Assembly: GCA_963576735.1 (NCBI GenBank)
Contig: OY755184.1
Span: 186,001-250,000 of the forward strand
DNA: 64,000 bases
Direction of reading: 5' to 3'
Source of the DNA: Bedellia somnulentella
Lineage: Eukaryota; Arthropoda; Insecta; Lepidoptera; Bedelliidae
The position numbers were made by a program, and so were the translations under genes. The notes under the pieces were generated by a model. The model was not told the DNA's origin and made no database searches. It saw only the letters and a program-made list of their open reading frames with translations. Below are positions 1 through 10,054 of the stretch, one piece after another. Position 1 is the stretch's first letter. The number at the start of each line of letters is the position of its first letter.

Positions 1-337
1 CAGTTTATTTTTACGTGTAAAGCTGTTCAGAATATAACAATTGCACAACTTGCCGTGAATATCGTTAAGGGCGAGTTTGGCTATAAGAAAATCATTGACA
101 ATGAATGACCAAAAGCATTTGATAACTCTTTGATTTTGAAGCTCCTGATTTAGTTGTTTGTGATTATAGCTCTGAATGAAGTGGGTATGCCATTTTGACT
201 TGTCTGAATATTGTGAGGTATCCTTTTATCTGTATGGTAAAGGGTCAATAGGCTTGCAAGAGGTTACACTATCCAAGCAAAAATGAGGTACTTTAAATCT
301 TTTTTGTTCATGAAAACCTCGTGTGGGGATTATTACT

Positions 338-510
338 AATAAATAAAGAATAAATAAAGGAAAGAAAAATTTCGACACAGGCGGGGATTGGCTGGCAGCC
401 ATTAACATGGTGGCTCAATTGGCAGAGAGTCGGGGCGTATACCCGAGGTCGCGGGTTCGATTCCCGCCTGTGTCGAAATTTTTCTTTCCTTTATTTATTC
501 TTTATTTATT
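338..510. repeat. SINE-C copy 1: tRNA-like sequence inside a 48-bp perfect inverted repeat
   Basis: Bases 338-385 and 463-510 are exact reverse complements over 48 bp. Between them is a tRNA-like piece with an A-box-like segment (GTGGCTCAATTGG) and a near-perfect B box (GGTTCGATTCC). The right arm reads on from the T-arm/acceptor-like part into a tail TTTTTCTTTCC; the left arm is an inverted copy of the same region. Sequence left of the palindrome (321-337), in reverse complement, matches the tail beyond the second copy (32042-32060), so both belong to one family whose 5' part was copied back in inverse. Confidence 0.65.
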
Positions 511-777
511 AAAAATGAGGTACTCTTAATACAATTACGATGTTTACGATGCCTTCGGGGAAGAAAAGTTCCGTCTACATCCAAATATTGCGTCTTCGCG
601 ATAAAAAACCAACCCGATTTAAACGTATAATAATATTTTAATGAAAAAAATATATAGTCATATGGTTTAAAACCAGCCATGCCATGTTAGTTTAACCCTT
701 CTTGGATCTAGGATCATAAACATTTATTAAACGGTCTGATTATGTCAGGTGATTAGCGGGTAATGAGAATGAAAATT
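511..777. other. No recognised feature
   Basis: AT-rich sequence with short frames only. I see no repeat or gene here. Confidence 0.5.
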
Positions 778-975
778 TGCTGTATAGTGTTGGCTCATAA
801 TAACACTACAGCCTATCTTTCCATGGGTGCTGTACAAGGCAACTAAGGAAACGAGGCTATTGGTGGCCATTGCGGCTGGAATCAATCACACACAATGCTT
901 TATTTTACCACTATATCTTTTCTACACTCAATTGCCACAAGTGGCTGAATTATTACCCCTTTTATGAGATTTGAA
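778..975 (+). repeat. SINE-A copy, old and diverged
   Basis: The order of SINE-A blocks is kept (TGCTGTATAGTGTTGGCT, a GGGTG...AGGCAACT block, a TTTATTTTACCA block, a CCACAAGTGGCTGA block, a TACCCCTTTTATGAGATTT end) but many substitutions and no TATG tail remain. Confidence 0.6.
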
Positions 976-1061
976 GTCTTAACGCGATAGGTTGGTAAAT
1001 AATGAATTTCACATAGGCTTTTGAAGTACAACAAAATGACAACTCTGCTATTTTAAGAATA

Positions 1062-1287
1062 CATACATATACTCACAGCTATAAATCCCTAAAAGGGGTA
1101 GCCAGAGCTGAGGAATTGGAAATTATTCAGCCACTTTTGGAATTTGCGTGGGCAAAAGATGGTGAAATAAAGGTTGTTGGTGATGGGTCTCCAACCGCAT
1201 CGCCCAAAAATCCCTTAAAAGCCCCAATACCGTTAGTCGCCTCTTACGTACACCCACCGGAAGAAATGGGGTAGTGTTATTCTAAGC
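1062..1287 (-). repeat. SINE-A copy with 10-bp TSD
   Basis: Well-conserved copy with its (TATG)n tail at the left. TTTAAGAATA flanks it on both sides (1052-1061 and 1288-1297). It lacks the outermost 5' block (GTGTAGTGTCGG), so it is slightly 5'-truncated, as expected of target-primed reverse transcription. Confidence 0.85.
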
Positions 1288-1419
1288 TTTAAGAATAGTC
1301 AGTAATTTAATAAAATATTGGTATTTCCTTATGAAAATCGATAAACTTTCATTCAAAAACGAGTAATTAAAAAACAATTAGAAATAGGAATAGTAAATAA
1401 ACTACTCATTCACATCATT

Positions 1420-1622
1420 TATTTGCGGTGTTCGAATGCAAACAGAGCTAGGAAGCGCACACGGACAGACAGACAAACACTTTCGCCTCCGCGTTGGAAG
1501 GTCATGAAGCTCATCTGCGGAGTTGAGGAGCAGAGGCCGTCGCTCCCTGTGGGCGGGGCAGACGCATACTTGAGCCATTACTCTGAGCGACGGAAACATG
1601 GAGAGGTTCAACGTAAATAATG
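1420..1622. other. GC-rich islet, unassigned
   Basis: About 200 bases are clearly richer in GC and CpG than the flanks. Both strands have frames of 60-70 codons, and an acceptor-like CCCGCCCACAG occurs on the minus strand, but there is no donor that would make a convincing exon continuing from exon 2. It lies in the inferred second intron. It could be part of an exon, a regulatory element or a degraded repeat. No function is assigned. Confidence 0.25.
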
Positions 1623-1642
1623 TCGTTAAATTATTAATTTCA

Positions 1643-1697
1643 ATAGTCTCTGCCTACCCCAATGGGAACTAATGGCGTGAGTATATGTATGTATGTT
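1643..1697 (+). repeat. RTE-like LINE 3' end with a TATG tail
   Basis: ATAGTCTCTGCCTACCCCAA and the following GGCGTGAG match the 3' end of the RTE-like LINE copies at 7225 and 51595. Here the tail is (TATG)n rather than (TAAG)n, the same tail as SINE-A. It is severely 5'-truncated and a SINE-A copy follows directly. Confidence 0.7.
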
Positions 1698-1950
1698 AGT
1701 GTAGTGTAGTGTCGGCTTAGAATAGCACTACCCCGTTTCTTCCGGCGGGTGTACGTAAGAGGCGACTAACGGTATTGGGACTTTAAAGGGATTTTTGGGC
1801 GATGCGGTTGGACACCCATCACCGACAACCTTTATTTTACCATCTTTTCCCCACTCAACTTTCCAAAGGTGGCTGAGGAAATTCTCATTCCTTAGCTCTG
1901 GCTACCCCATCTAGGGATTTATAGCCGTGAGTATGTGTATGTATGTAAAA
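1698..1950 (+). repeat. SINE-A copy, near full length
   Basis: All blocks are present, from GTGTAGTGTCGGCTTAG to TATAGCCGTGAGTATGTG and the TATG tail. It abuts the RTE-like fragment to its left. Confidence 0.85.
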
Positions 1951-1959
1951 TAATTCTGC

Positions 1960-2262
1960 GGGTGTCGTAAGGTTCACGGTTTGAGGGCTTTTTAATTGGT
2001 TAATTCGCCCATTGCTCATGTCGCATGAGAATCATCACCAACTATCCAATATTTTCCCAACTCAGCTTCGCATGTACCTTAGGTTTTGCTTTTGTTTTGA
2101 TGTCCTGGTACAGAATAGCAATACACCATTTGTGTTGTTCGTAGGAGGCAACTGAGAGTACTGGGCAAGTGATATTTGTGATGCGGTTGGAGACATCCAA
2201 TAAAGCCCCGGGGAATTCTGCAGCTCTGGCTACCCCTTTAAGGGATTTATAGCCTTGAGCAG
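1960..2262 (+). repeat. SINE-A relics, probably two fragments
   Basis: 1960-2085 keeps only scattered blocks (GCGGGTGTCGTAAG, CATCACCAAC, TTTTCCCAACTCA). 2085-2262 is clearer: CAGAATAGCAATAC, GATGCGGTTGGAGACA and GCTCTGGCTACCCCTTTAAG lead to TATAGCC. Both are old and internally deleted. Confidence 0.5.
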
Positions 2263-2404
2263 ATGAAATGGGTGAAATTTATGTAAGTGATGATGGGGTA
2301 AGTGGATCCTAGTTTGTAAATCAAATTGTAATTAATGTTATTGCCATCCTTAACTAACAATGGTTGTCACTTCAAACCCTATATGTTATTTGTATAATTA
2401 TGTA

Positions 2405-2661
2405 CATACATACATACATATACTCACGGCAATAAATTCCTTAACGGGGTAGCCAGAGCTTTGGAATGAGAAATTCCTCAGCCACTTTTGGAAGTTGATT
2501 GGGGAAAAGATGGTAATAATAAATTTTTTTGGTGACGGGTCTCCAACCACATCGCCCAAAAATCACTTAAAAAGCCCCTTTACCCTTAGTCGCCTCTTAC
2601 GATCACCCACGGGTAGAAATGGGGTAGTGTTATTCTAAGCCGACACTACACAGCATAAGCA
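2405..2661 (-). repeat. SINE-A copy with 13-bp TSD
   Basis: Full-length copy with a long (TACA)n/(TATG)n tail at the left. GTATAATTATGTA flanks it exactly (2392-2404 and 2662-2674). Body variants such as TTCCTTAACGGGG define a subfamily shared with the copies at 38193 and 45738. Confidence 0.9.
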
Positions 2662-3114
2662 GTATAATTATGTAATTGTTACATATACTCACGCCATTAT
2701 TCATATGGGTCATTCTATATCATATGGGTTTCTATCAACGGATAAGTGCAGAAGAAAGTAGAAAGATTGGGGTTTTCCCAGAAAGGTGTTGAAATAGAGG
2801 TCAGCTCAGACCTCGATTATCAAAATCTATCATTCTTTGATATTGAACCTAATAAGTTCACAACATGCAACATCCCTACATTTTATCCAATCCGTGTTTA
2901 CGTACCAGACAAAGGCTTATTGTCGACGCTCGTACGACTACAGCCTGTTTTTACACCTCACGAGAAATTGAAAGTATTGCTATTCTTAGCACCGTTCGGT
3001 TACAGCGCCATTACCATTGTTTACTGACACACCGCTTGTTTATTTGCGATACTTCTATTTACAGATATAATTGTAACAGCATTATGTTTAATTTACTTCC
3101 TTGTGGTACATATA

Positions 3115-3366
3115 CACTCATACATACATAGATATACTCATGGCTATAAATCCCAAAAAGGGTTAGCCAGAGCTTTAGAGCTGGAAACTCCTCAGTCACA
3201 TTTGGAAGTTGATTGCGGACAAGATGGTAAAAGTAAAGTATCGTTGGGGATGGGTCTCCAACCGCATCGCCCAAAATCCACTAGAAAAAGCCCCATACAG
3301 TTAGTCACCTCTTGCGACACTGGTGGGTAGACCGGGGTAGTGACATTCTCAACCGGCACTACACTA
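3115..3366 (-). repeat. SINE-A copy, variant subfamily
   Basis: Shares with the copies at 57391 and 57690 a variant body (GACAAGATGGTA, AAAGTAT..TTG in place of AAAGGTTGTTG) and a CCGGCAC-type 5' end. The tail of CATA repeats is at the left. Confidence 0.8.
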
Positions 3367-3479
3367 CATTACGAAAGTAGGGAACTAAAAATGTCAAAAC
3401 CAGAAAGGCATTGTAGAGTCGCGGTCACTGCGTTTATATACTATGCTTATGTTAGTGCAAAGAAACTAATCGTTGACAA

Positions 3480-3866
3480 AAACATAACATAACATAATAT
3501 CATAAACGTTCACGCCGTTTATCCCCGAAGGGGTTGGCAGAGGTACCAATACTTCTGAACTCACATGGCAAGCGCCATCTAGTTTCCAGAGCAGGTACCC
3601 CCGTTTTGCTTAGACAGTGTACTCACGTGACAGGGGGCAGGCCTATCGCCGTTTTGTACGAATACACTGTCACATGACTAAGTACAACTCAGCCATGTGG
3701 GTTTCCTCACGATGTTTTCCCTCACCGTTAACAACCATGATAAATTAACCACACATATGACTTTAGAAAAGACAAATTGGTGTAGGCCCGACCCAGGATT
3801 CGAACTCACGCCCTTCTGTTTTTCGGGCGGGTGTTCTACCCACTGGACTATCATGTCGCTAAACAT
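3480..3866 (-). repeat. SINE-B copy (subfamily I)
   Basis: Read on the minus strand it starts with a tRNA-like head (A box TAGTCCAGTGGGTAGAA, B box AGTTCGAATCCTGG), continues through CATCGTGAGGAAACC and ends CCAACCCCTTCGGGGATAAA, GGCGTGAACG and a (TTATG)n-type tail. It forms a head-to-head inverted pair with the copy at 4432. Confidence 0.88.
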
Positions 3867-3884
3867 TTACATAAAATACATATA

Positions 3885-3985
3885 CTCATGGCTATAAGTC
3901 CCAAAAATAGAGTAGCTATGGCTTTAAAATTAAGAATTGATTTCCAGGACACCCACAGATATATAGGGGTGGTGTTTTACTAAGT
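3885..3985 (-). repeat. SINE-A fragment
   Basis: The 3' end (ACTCATGGCTATAAGTCCC) and a few 5' blocks (GACACCCAC, GGGGTGGTGTTTTACTAAG) remain after internal deletion. Confidence 0.5.
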
Positions 3986-4229
3986 TATCATACCAGTAGC
4001 TATGATAAAAACTTCGCAAATATTTCACAACAAAATACTTAACATAATAGGGTAGAGCTTATTAAAAGCCAACACAAAACCTATGAATCAACTGAATATT
4101 AGCCATGACATCAAATAAATAAATACACAAGACACAAACGTAGGTTTAACAAGGTGTATGTCAGTATTAGTAGCGAGAGGCTTGGATATTCAATAAGACT
4201 CTCTTAATATACTCAATAAATACTAACAT

Positions 4230-4300
4230 AGACTAAGTTTACTAATATTATATGGACCTTGTTGTCCGATAATAAATGATTTATTATTATTATTATTATT
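4230..4300 (+). repeat. 3' end of an unidentified LINE with (TTA)n tail
   Basis: TATGGACCTTGTTGTCCGAT followed by AATAAATGATTTATTATT and a (TTA)n run resembles 3' ends of Jockey/CR1-type LINEs in moths. No coding part remains, so the family is uncertain. Confidence 0.4.
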
Positions 4301-4431
4301 AATAAGTACATATGTATTGAAGGGCACGCCATTCCTTCACTACTCACAATTGAAGCTTTTGTATCAGATCGTATGACAGTTTATACGCTTCTTATATTAT
4401 GCTTGTCGTTTTAAATTAACTCTATAAAAAT

Positions 4432-4805
4432 GCGACATGATAGTCCAGTGGGTAGAACACCCGCCCGAAAACAGAAGGGCGTGAGTTCCAATCCTGGGAC
4501 GGGCCTACACCAATTTGTCTTTTCTTAAGTCATATGTGTGGTTAATTTATCATGGTTGCTAACGGTGAGGGAAAACATCGTGAGGAAACCCACATGGCTG
4601 AGTTGTACTTAGTCATGTGACAGTGTATTCGTTCAAAACGGCGATAGGCCTGCCCCCTATCACGTGAGTACACTGTCTAAGCAAAACGTGGGTACCTTCT
4701 CTGGAAACTAGATGGCGCTTGCCATGTGAGTTCAGGAGTATTGGTACCTCTGCCAACCCCTTCGGGGATAAACGGCGTGAACGTTTATGTTTATGAACGT
4801 TTATG
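4432..4805 (+). repeat. SINE-B copy (subfamily I), complete with TSD
   Basis: This is a reference copy for SINE-B. TATAAAAAT flanks it (4423-4431 and 4806-4814). Order: tRNA-like head to about 4505, linker CTACACCAATTTGTCTTTTC, the motif CATCGTGAGGAAACC near 4578-4592, then the 3' hairpin CCCCTTCGGGG at about 4757-4767 and GGCGTGAACG with a short tail. Head plus LINE-like 3' end is the classic layout of a tRNA-derived SINE transcribed by RNA polymerase III. Confidence 0.9.
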
Positions 4806-5313
4806 TATAAAAATTCATATGTCCTTTCAATAGCGCATAGGTAAATTAATTCTGGAGCTATTTGTTTCCATGGGGAAATTACCAAAAAAAGTAGCTAGCC
4901 TCTTGATATAAAATTAATACTATTGACCCCACGAATATCACTCAAGCAAAGAGACAGAGTGGTTCTGTTTTTAAGCCGACACAATTGCGATTGGCAGCCA
5001 TATTCAGAGTTTACGTAAATCGAAAAGTAAGAGAGAGCAAAGCAAAGCAAAGCTTTGGTCAGATTCAGAATGTTCATACAAATTGTAAGGCGCACTAAAC
5101 TACTACTTGCAAATCAAATTCTGTGCCGGTTGTCTCCTCTGATTGTCCAAAAATTAAAATTATTCCGTGTTTCCGAGGTCACTTTAAGCCGCTACGATTA
5201 CGGTAGTTATTATTAATGAAAAATACCAATAGTAAAACAAGAGATATATCTGTTCCTTAAAATAGGGTCCTTATATACTTAGCAGTAAAAAATATATTTA
5301 TAATGTTACTTAC

Positions 5314-5371
5314 CTGGAGATACGAATGTGATAATTGCTAATACTAGTGTCAGCCATATTGACTTGTGATC
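5314..5371 (-). CDS. Host gene exon 2: hydrophobic core of a signal peptide, phase-1 end
   Basis: A 58-base exon is bounded by an acceptor with an unbroken pyrimidine/T tract (TTTTTTTCAG at 5381-5372) and a consensus donor CCAG|GTAAGT at 5313. Read in phase 0 from exon 1 it gives DHKSIWLTLVLAIITFVSP plus one base, so IWLTLVLAIITFV forms a hydrophobic signal core with a likely cleavage region near the exon end. Signal exons ending in phase 1 are typical of genes built from phase-1 extracellular modules (Ig, FN3, EGF, cadherin-type); this is a hint, not an identification. An alternative ATG lies in another frame of this exon but gives no recognisable peptide. Confidence 0.62.
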
Positions 5372-5461
5372 CTGAAAAAAAGAGAAATATATTGTTACTG
5401 ATTTTAAATACCAATTTCCTTTTATGTAAGTTTTGATTTCATCGGATATCCTATGTCGACC

Positions 5462-5550
5462 TCAGATACACTCACGGTTATAAATCCCTAAAAGGGATGA
5501 CCAGGGAAGTTGAGTGGGGAATAGATTGTTAAATAAAGGATGTTTGATGA
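5462..5550 (-). repeat. SINE-A 3' fragment
   Basis: ACTCACGGTTATAAATCCC and AGTTGAGTGGGGA match SINE-A; the 5' half is missing and the copy is diverged. Confidence 0.55.
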
Positions 5551-6479
5551 TTCTCGATATCGAATTGTGAATAAACCCTCAGGTACTTAGAAGTTGCAAG
5601 TTTATTGTCGAAACTAGAATAAAACATTCATAACGCGTATTGTTAAATAATGGTAATCTAATAGACTAAAATTGAGAAGTAAGGAACTAATGATTACATA
5701 TTAGGGTAGGCAGGGAGTACCCATTTCCGCTTCATACGATCCTGGCCAACATTTCAAGCTTCGTCTACATTCATCAATATTTTCATACGAAGTCTTTAAT
5801 CCTTCTACAGACTATCAACGAATTTAATGGTAAAAATAAAACACTGAAACAGTAACTTGATGATGATTACCAAGATACAAATCAAAATATAAGTGCATGT
5901 AGTAAAGACCACATAATACAGACCTAACATTAACTATTAAGCTAATGCAGGTGTGTCGTAATTCCAAATAAAAAAAGTGTGAAGACTAGTGTGACTCCAC
6001 CGCAAACTTTACATAACTAAAGTATCAATCACATATAATACACACTCGCGTCGCTCTCACGTGCCGTCACTATAACTCGCTAGAAGCAAAAGAATTCTGC
6101 TTGGCTTCCGGTTTTAGTAATTACGTATGAGAAAGCTATTAAATATGAGTACAATTAAACAAGTAATTAAATAAAAAGGGTGCTCATTAATGCGTCAAGT
6201 TGGTTTCCCTACGACACAAAGAAACTCCTGGCAGCTGTATAGTGTCATCTTAGAAACATTTTCCTACCAAACCCCTTATTTACTTTAGTAAGTAGCGTTT
6301 AATAATAGGAAAAGTGAATGTATCAGAATACTAAGCGGCGAATACATATATACTCACAAAGGGTTGATTGAACCTACAATAGAGGTCAGTAGACATAACA
6401 CAGTAAAAATGATAAAAAAAAGATATTCGAAAAACTTCCTTTATCTAATTCATTTTAGATGCTTGGCGATCTGTGATGA
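5551..6479. other. AT-rich intron, mostly unassigned
   Basis: Apart from the RTE-like fragment at 5702-5800 I see no repeat, ORF or RNA gene. A GC-richer patch near 6040-6120 has no recognisable content. Confidence 0.4.
5702..5800 (-). repeat. RTE-like LINE 3' end, diverged
   Basis: TAGGGTAGGCAGGGAGTACC, then CATACGATCCTGGCCAACA and TTCATCAATATTTTCATAC, parallel in order and spacing the 3' end of the minus-strand RTE-like copy at 51620-51720 (GGGTAGGCAGAGACTA, GTACGATCTTGACAAACC, TTCATTATTCTTCTCATAC). The tandem tail has been lost. Confidence 0.5.
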
Positions 6480-6655
6480 ATTCTGTTGGTTTGGTTGTCG
6501 TAAGAGATGAATTAGGGACCTGGAGCTTAATAAGTTGAGACTCATCACTAACCAACCTTTTTTGTTCTACCTTTTTTTTCAAATTCTGTAGCTTTGTACA
6601 GTTACCCCTTTTTTGAGTTTACAGCCCTGAATTTGTGTATATATGTATCTTATCT
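6480..6655 (+). repeat. SINE-A relic
   Basis: TGTCGTAAGAGATGAATTAG, CATCACTAACCAACCTTTT and TTACCCC..TTACAGCC with a degraded TATG tail keep the SINE-A order at low identity. Confidence 0.45.
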
Positions 6656-7224
6656 GAAATTTAATTAATAATAATTCTTGAAAAGTGAATGAACTGTAAA
6701 TAAAGGAAAAAAAAATCTCATTTGTAACTTGTATAGATACATTCTTTATTACCTACTTCGTATGCGATGTTAAGTTTTTTTTTTACTCTAAAATACGTGA
6801 AATTCTAGTGGTACTCGTAATAGGACAAAGTACCTGTATTAGATTGGAATGCGTCCAACGCTAGAGGTAATTAATAATCTGGTCAGGTTCAGCTCCAGAG
6901 GGCATTCACAGTTCGACCACAAACCATTTACAGCGACGCATTGTCCGCAGTAACGGTGTTGTAAGAATCCTTCCATCTTCCATACGCGGGCGGGACGTGG
7001 TACGAATATTCGGTACAACGGTACTACATTCCCCATCGTAGAGAATATATTATGCTACGACTATCATAAGTACTAGTTTATTTTTGGATCACGTATTATT
7101 GTTGTGTTAGTCAATTATTGTCTAAGAACTTCGCCGCCAATTATCATTTAAATATCAAATATACAACAAAATTCTACAAATAGACTCTCAAGAAAAGTAG
7201 AATTCAAAGAAGGTATATGTTTTA

Positions 7225-7570
7225 TTTATTTTTAGTATGCAAGATAGAAAAAGGAAGGAAAAGGATAGGTTGAGGTGGTTTGGGCACATAGAGAGGATGG
7301 ATGAAAATAAAGTAGCGAAAGAGATATATAGAGCCTATGTGGATGGGATTGTTAGTAGAGGACGGCCTCGTAAAACGTTTCTTGACCAGATAGAAAAAGT
7401 TCTTATAAAGGCGGGGGTCCGAAGTGAGAAGAATAAAAGAGCATGTAAAAGAGAAGAATAATGAATGTAAGGGAAGCAAGAGAGGTTTGTCAAGATCGTA
7501 CTAAGTGGTGATCGATAGTCTCTGCCTACCCCAATGGGAATAATGGGCGTGAATATAAGTAAGTAAGTAA
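7225..7570 (+). mobile_element. RTE-like LINE, 5'-truncated, with 12-bp TSD
   Basis: The last ~110 codons of an endonuclease/reverse-transcriptase ORF remain: a block RWFGHIERMDENKVAKEIY followed by GRPRKTFLDQIEKVL and, after a frameshift near 7455, the C-terminal end. This C-terminal block is typical of RTE-type LINE proteins common in Lepidoptera. The 3' end CTCTGCCTACCCCAATGGGA lies at the end of the coding frame and runs into (TAAG)n. GTATATGTTTTA flanks the element (7213-7224 and 7571-7582). No RT catalytic core remains, so it cannot move itself. Confidence 0.85.
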
Positions 7571-7689
7571 GTATATGTTTTACTTTTCTTTATTTGAATA
7601 AAAAAATTCAATAAGAAATAAAACCAAACCTATTCAATATAAAACTAATACCATCTTAAATAGATAATAGTTTGATGAATAATTTTAGT

Positions 7690-7887
7690 TTTTAAGCAAA
7701 TCAGTTTAATTTATTGGACATCTACCGAACATGTTTTTAATCCAGCAAATCTTTCCATTAATGGGTTGTCTGGAAGAGATCGCTCTTAGTGATAAGACCG
7801 CCAGTTGTACTTTGGCTTTTATACCGATCTTTTTTTGTAATTGTTGTTTTTATTTTGTAATGTGCAATAAAGAGTTTTATTATTATT
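7690..7887 (+). repeat. 3' UTR of an older LINE, host of the Dong insertion
   Basis: GGTTGTCTGGAAGAGATCGC, TCTTAGTGATAAGACCGCC and AATGTGCAATAAAGAGTTTT make up a LINE 3' end very common in lepidopteran genomes. It ends in a (TTA)n tract that is interrupted at 7888 by the Dong-like element and continues at 13754-13775 on its far side. No coding sequence is left. Confidence 0.7.
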
Positions 7888-7990
7888 GGGTATGACATTT
7901 AGTTCCTCGCCTCTCCCATGGCCGAAAAAGAAAATATAAATTTTAAATGGGAGAGGCGGTACTCCCCGACAAGAGCACAGTCGGTCGGGG

Positions 7991-10051
7991 TCAGGGAGTC
8001 AGGTTCAAGAACCGACGGACGATCCGAGCCGTATCGAGCAGCACCGCTTTCTGCATCTGTGCTGGAACCGACACGCCACAGAAATCCAACCGCCTCAAGT
8101 TGGTCGCGAGGCTGGTTGGAATTAACCCGTTCGCGGACAAAACAATTGGGATTATTTCTGTCGAAGTCACACCCCACATGTCGGTGATCTCGTGAGCCAG
8201 ATCGAGATATTTCCGACGCTTCTCGGTGTCGGCTTTCACGAGACCCTCGTCATGAGGGATAGTGACATCCACTAGAAATGCCCTCGACTGCGACCGATCC
8301 CATACCACGATATCAGGCTTATTCGCTAGAATAGTCCTGTCCGTGATAACGGATCGGTCCCAATAGATTTTGGCACGGTCGTTTTCTAGGATTGGCTCCG
8401 GCAGATACTTGTAATACGGCAGCCTCTGTTGCAAGAGTCCGTATTTCAGAGCGATCTCCTGATGCAGGATTTTGGCTGCTTGGTTGTGTCTGTGCAAGTA
8501 CTCAGTGTTAGCAAGAGCCGAACAACCGGAAATAACATGCCTAAGTGACTCTCCGGGACGGCCACATGCTCGACAGATGTCTGTGGTACCGTCCTTTAGG
8601 ATGTATTTCCGATAGTTCCGCGTCTTGATAACCTGGTCTTGTATTGCACAGACAAAACCTTCGGTTTCCCCAAAGAGGTCCCCGAAACGCAGCCAATGCA
8701 GGGAGGCTTTACGGTCCACGAAAGGTTCGTGAAGTACCTTGTAAAACCTCCCGTGCAGCTCCTTCTCTTTCCATACGGACTCCCGATCAGAGGTGCTAAG
8801 TACCTCCGGGGTTCGCCAATCCTGTGAGGCCAACGATAAGGGAGTCAGTCCTTTATCACTAGCGACCACCTCTCCCCGAATACTATCATCCATCATCGTC
8901 AAAAAATAGTTTCTGAGGTTGCATACCTCGCGGTTGTGCATGGTTTTGGCACTCAAGAGGCCTCGACCACCACACTTCCGCGGGATATACAATCTCATAA
9001 CCGACGACCTCGGATGATGCATTCGATGAGAGGTCATCATCGTGCGGACTCGTCTGTCCAGAGCGTCGAGTTCGGTCTGAGTCCATCTGAGCACGCCAAA
9101 TGTGTACATCAGTACAGGCATGACCCAGGAGTTAATGGCTCGGATCTTATTAACGCCTGACAAGTAGCTATTAAGCACACTTTTCAGGCGTTCATAAAAC
9201 TCCTCGCAAACACCCTGTTTCACGTCTGCCACCTTCACACCGATGGTTTGTGACATGCCCAGATACCGGTATGTTTCAGCCTCGGAGAGTGCCCTCAAAT
9301 GATTGGTGCCGACATCGACACCATCAGAGTGCACGACATGCCCCTTCTCAACATGGATGACCGCACACTTATCGACCCCGAGCTCCATCTTGACGGAACC
9401 ACTGAAATCGTTAGTGATCGTCAGTAGCTCCGCCAATCTGTCAGCCGTGGGGGCGTAAAGCTTCAGGTCATCCATGTAAAGGAGATGAGGCAAGCGTGGT
9501 CCGCCTCTCCGAAACTGAAAGCCCGTCCCCGAATTCTCCAAGAGTGTACTTAGAGGATTCAGGGCCAAGCAAAACCAAACTGGACTCAGGCAATCGCCCT
9601 GGAAAATCCCTCGCCTTATATCAATTTGGTCTTCCGCGTCCGTCATCCGCTGACCGTCTAAACTCAGGATCGTTCTCCAGCACCCCATACACTGCCCGAG
9701 GAAGTGTCGAACTGTACTATCAATTTTGTACAGCTCGAGGACCCTCATGAGCCATGTATGAGGTACCGAATCGAACGCCTTCCTGTAGTCTATCCAGCCA
9801 GCGGAGAAGTTCCGACGGTTGCGTTTGACCAGTTGGCCTACGACCGCGTCGATGAGGAGCAACTCCTTGCTACCGCGACTACCGCCCCTACATCCGTTCT
9901 GAGCTCCAGAGATCACATTGTTATCAACAATGTGTTGAGTAATCTTGGAGCTCAGAACGGATGTCAAGGTCTTGTAAATTGTACAAAGACAAGTAATGGT
10001 ACGGTATTGTGATGGATCCGCGGTAGCATCGCTCTTTGGAGCTAAAGTTTC
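7991..10051 (-). pseudogene. Dong/R4 ORF, C-terminal half: reverse transcriptase and REL endonuclease
   Basis: The open frame covers about 685 element residues. The first ten codons of the longer ORF (10078-10052) come from the inserted LINE and the duplicated junction. Landmarks, numbered from the M at 10078: IDYRKAFDS (about 96-104), FQGDCLSP (about 159-166), the catalytic YMDD (about 201-204), a CCHC knuckle CX2CX8HX4C (502-519), then KPDIVVWD and LVDVTIP (587-608), the PD...D core of the restriction-like endonuclease that nicks the target. All key residues are present. It is separated from its N-terminal half by the insertion at 10055-11999. Confidence 0.88.
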
Positions 10052-10054
10052 CCA

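Noticed and set aside
338..510. Transposon with 48-bp terminal inverted repeats (MITE)
   Set aside because: The arms contain the acceptor/T-arm part of the tRNA-like module and its tail, and the sequence beyond matches the SINE-C tail; a fold-back SINE explains it better.
1402..1620. Overlapping 65-69 codon frames on both strands in a GC-rich islet, considered as a coding exon
   Set aside because: No splice donor or continuing phase from exon 2, no recognisable domain; kept only as a GC islet.
2402..2425. (TATG)n/(TACA)n runs as stand-alone microsatellites or telomere repeats
   Set aside because: They are tails of SINE-A copies; the insect telomere unit TTAGG is not seen in arrays.
2746..3027. 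93-codon plus-strand frame beginning MQKKVERLGF
   Set aside because: No domain, no splice or promoter context; likely chance.
7918..10012. Plus-strand frames of 60-100 codons
   Set aside because: Antisense shadows of the Dong ORF.
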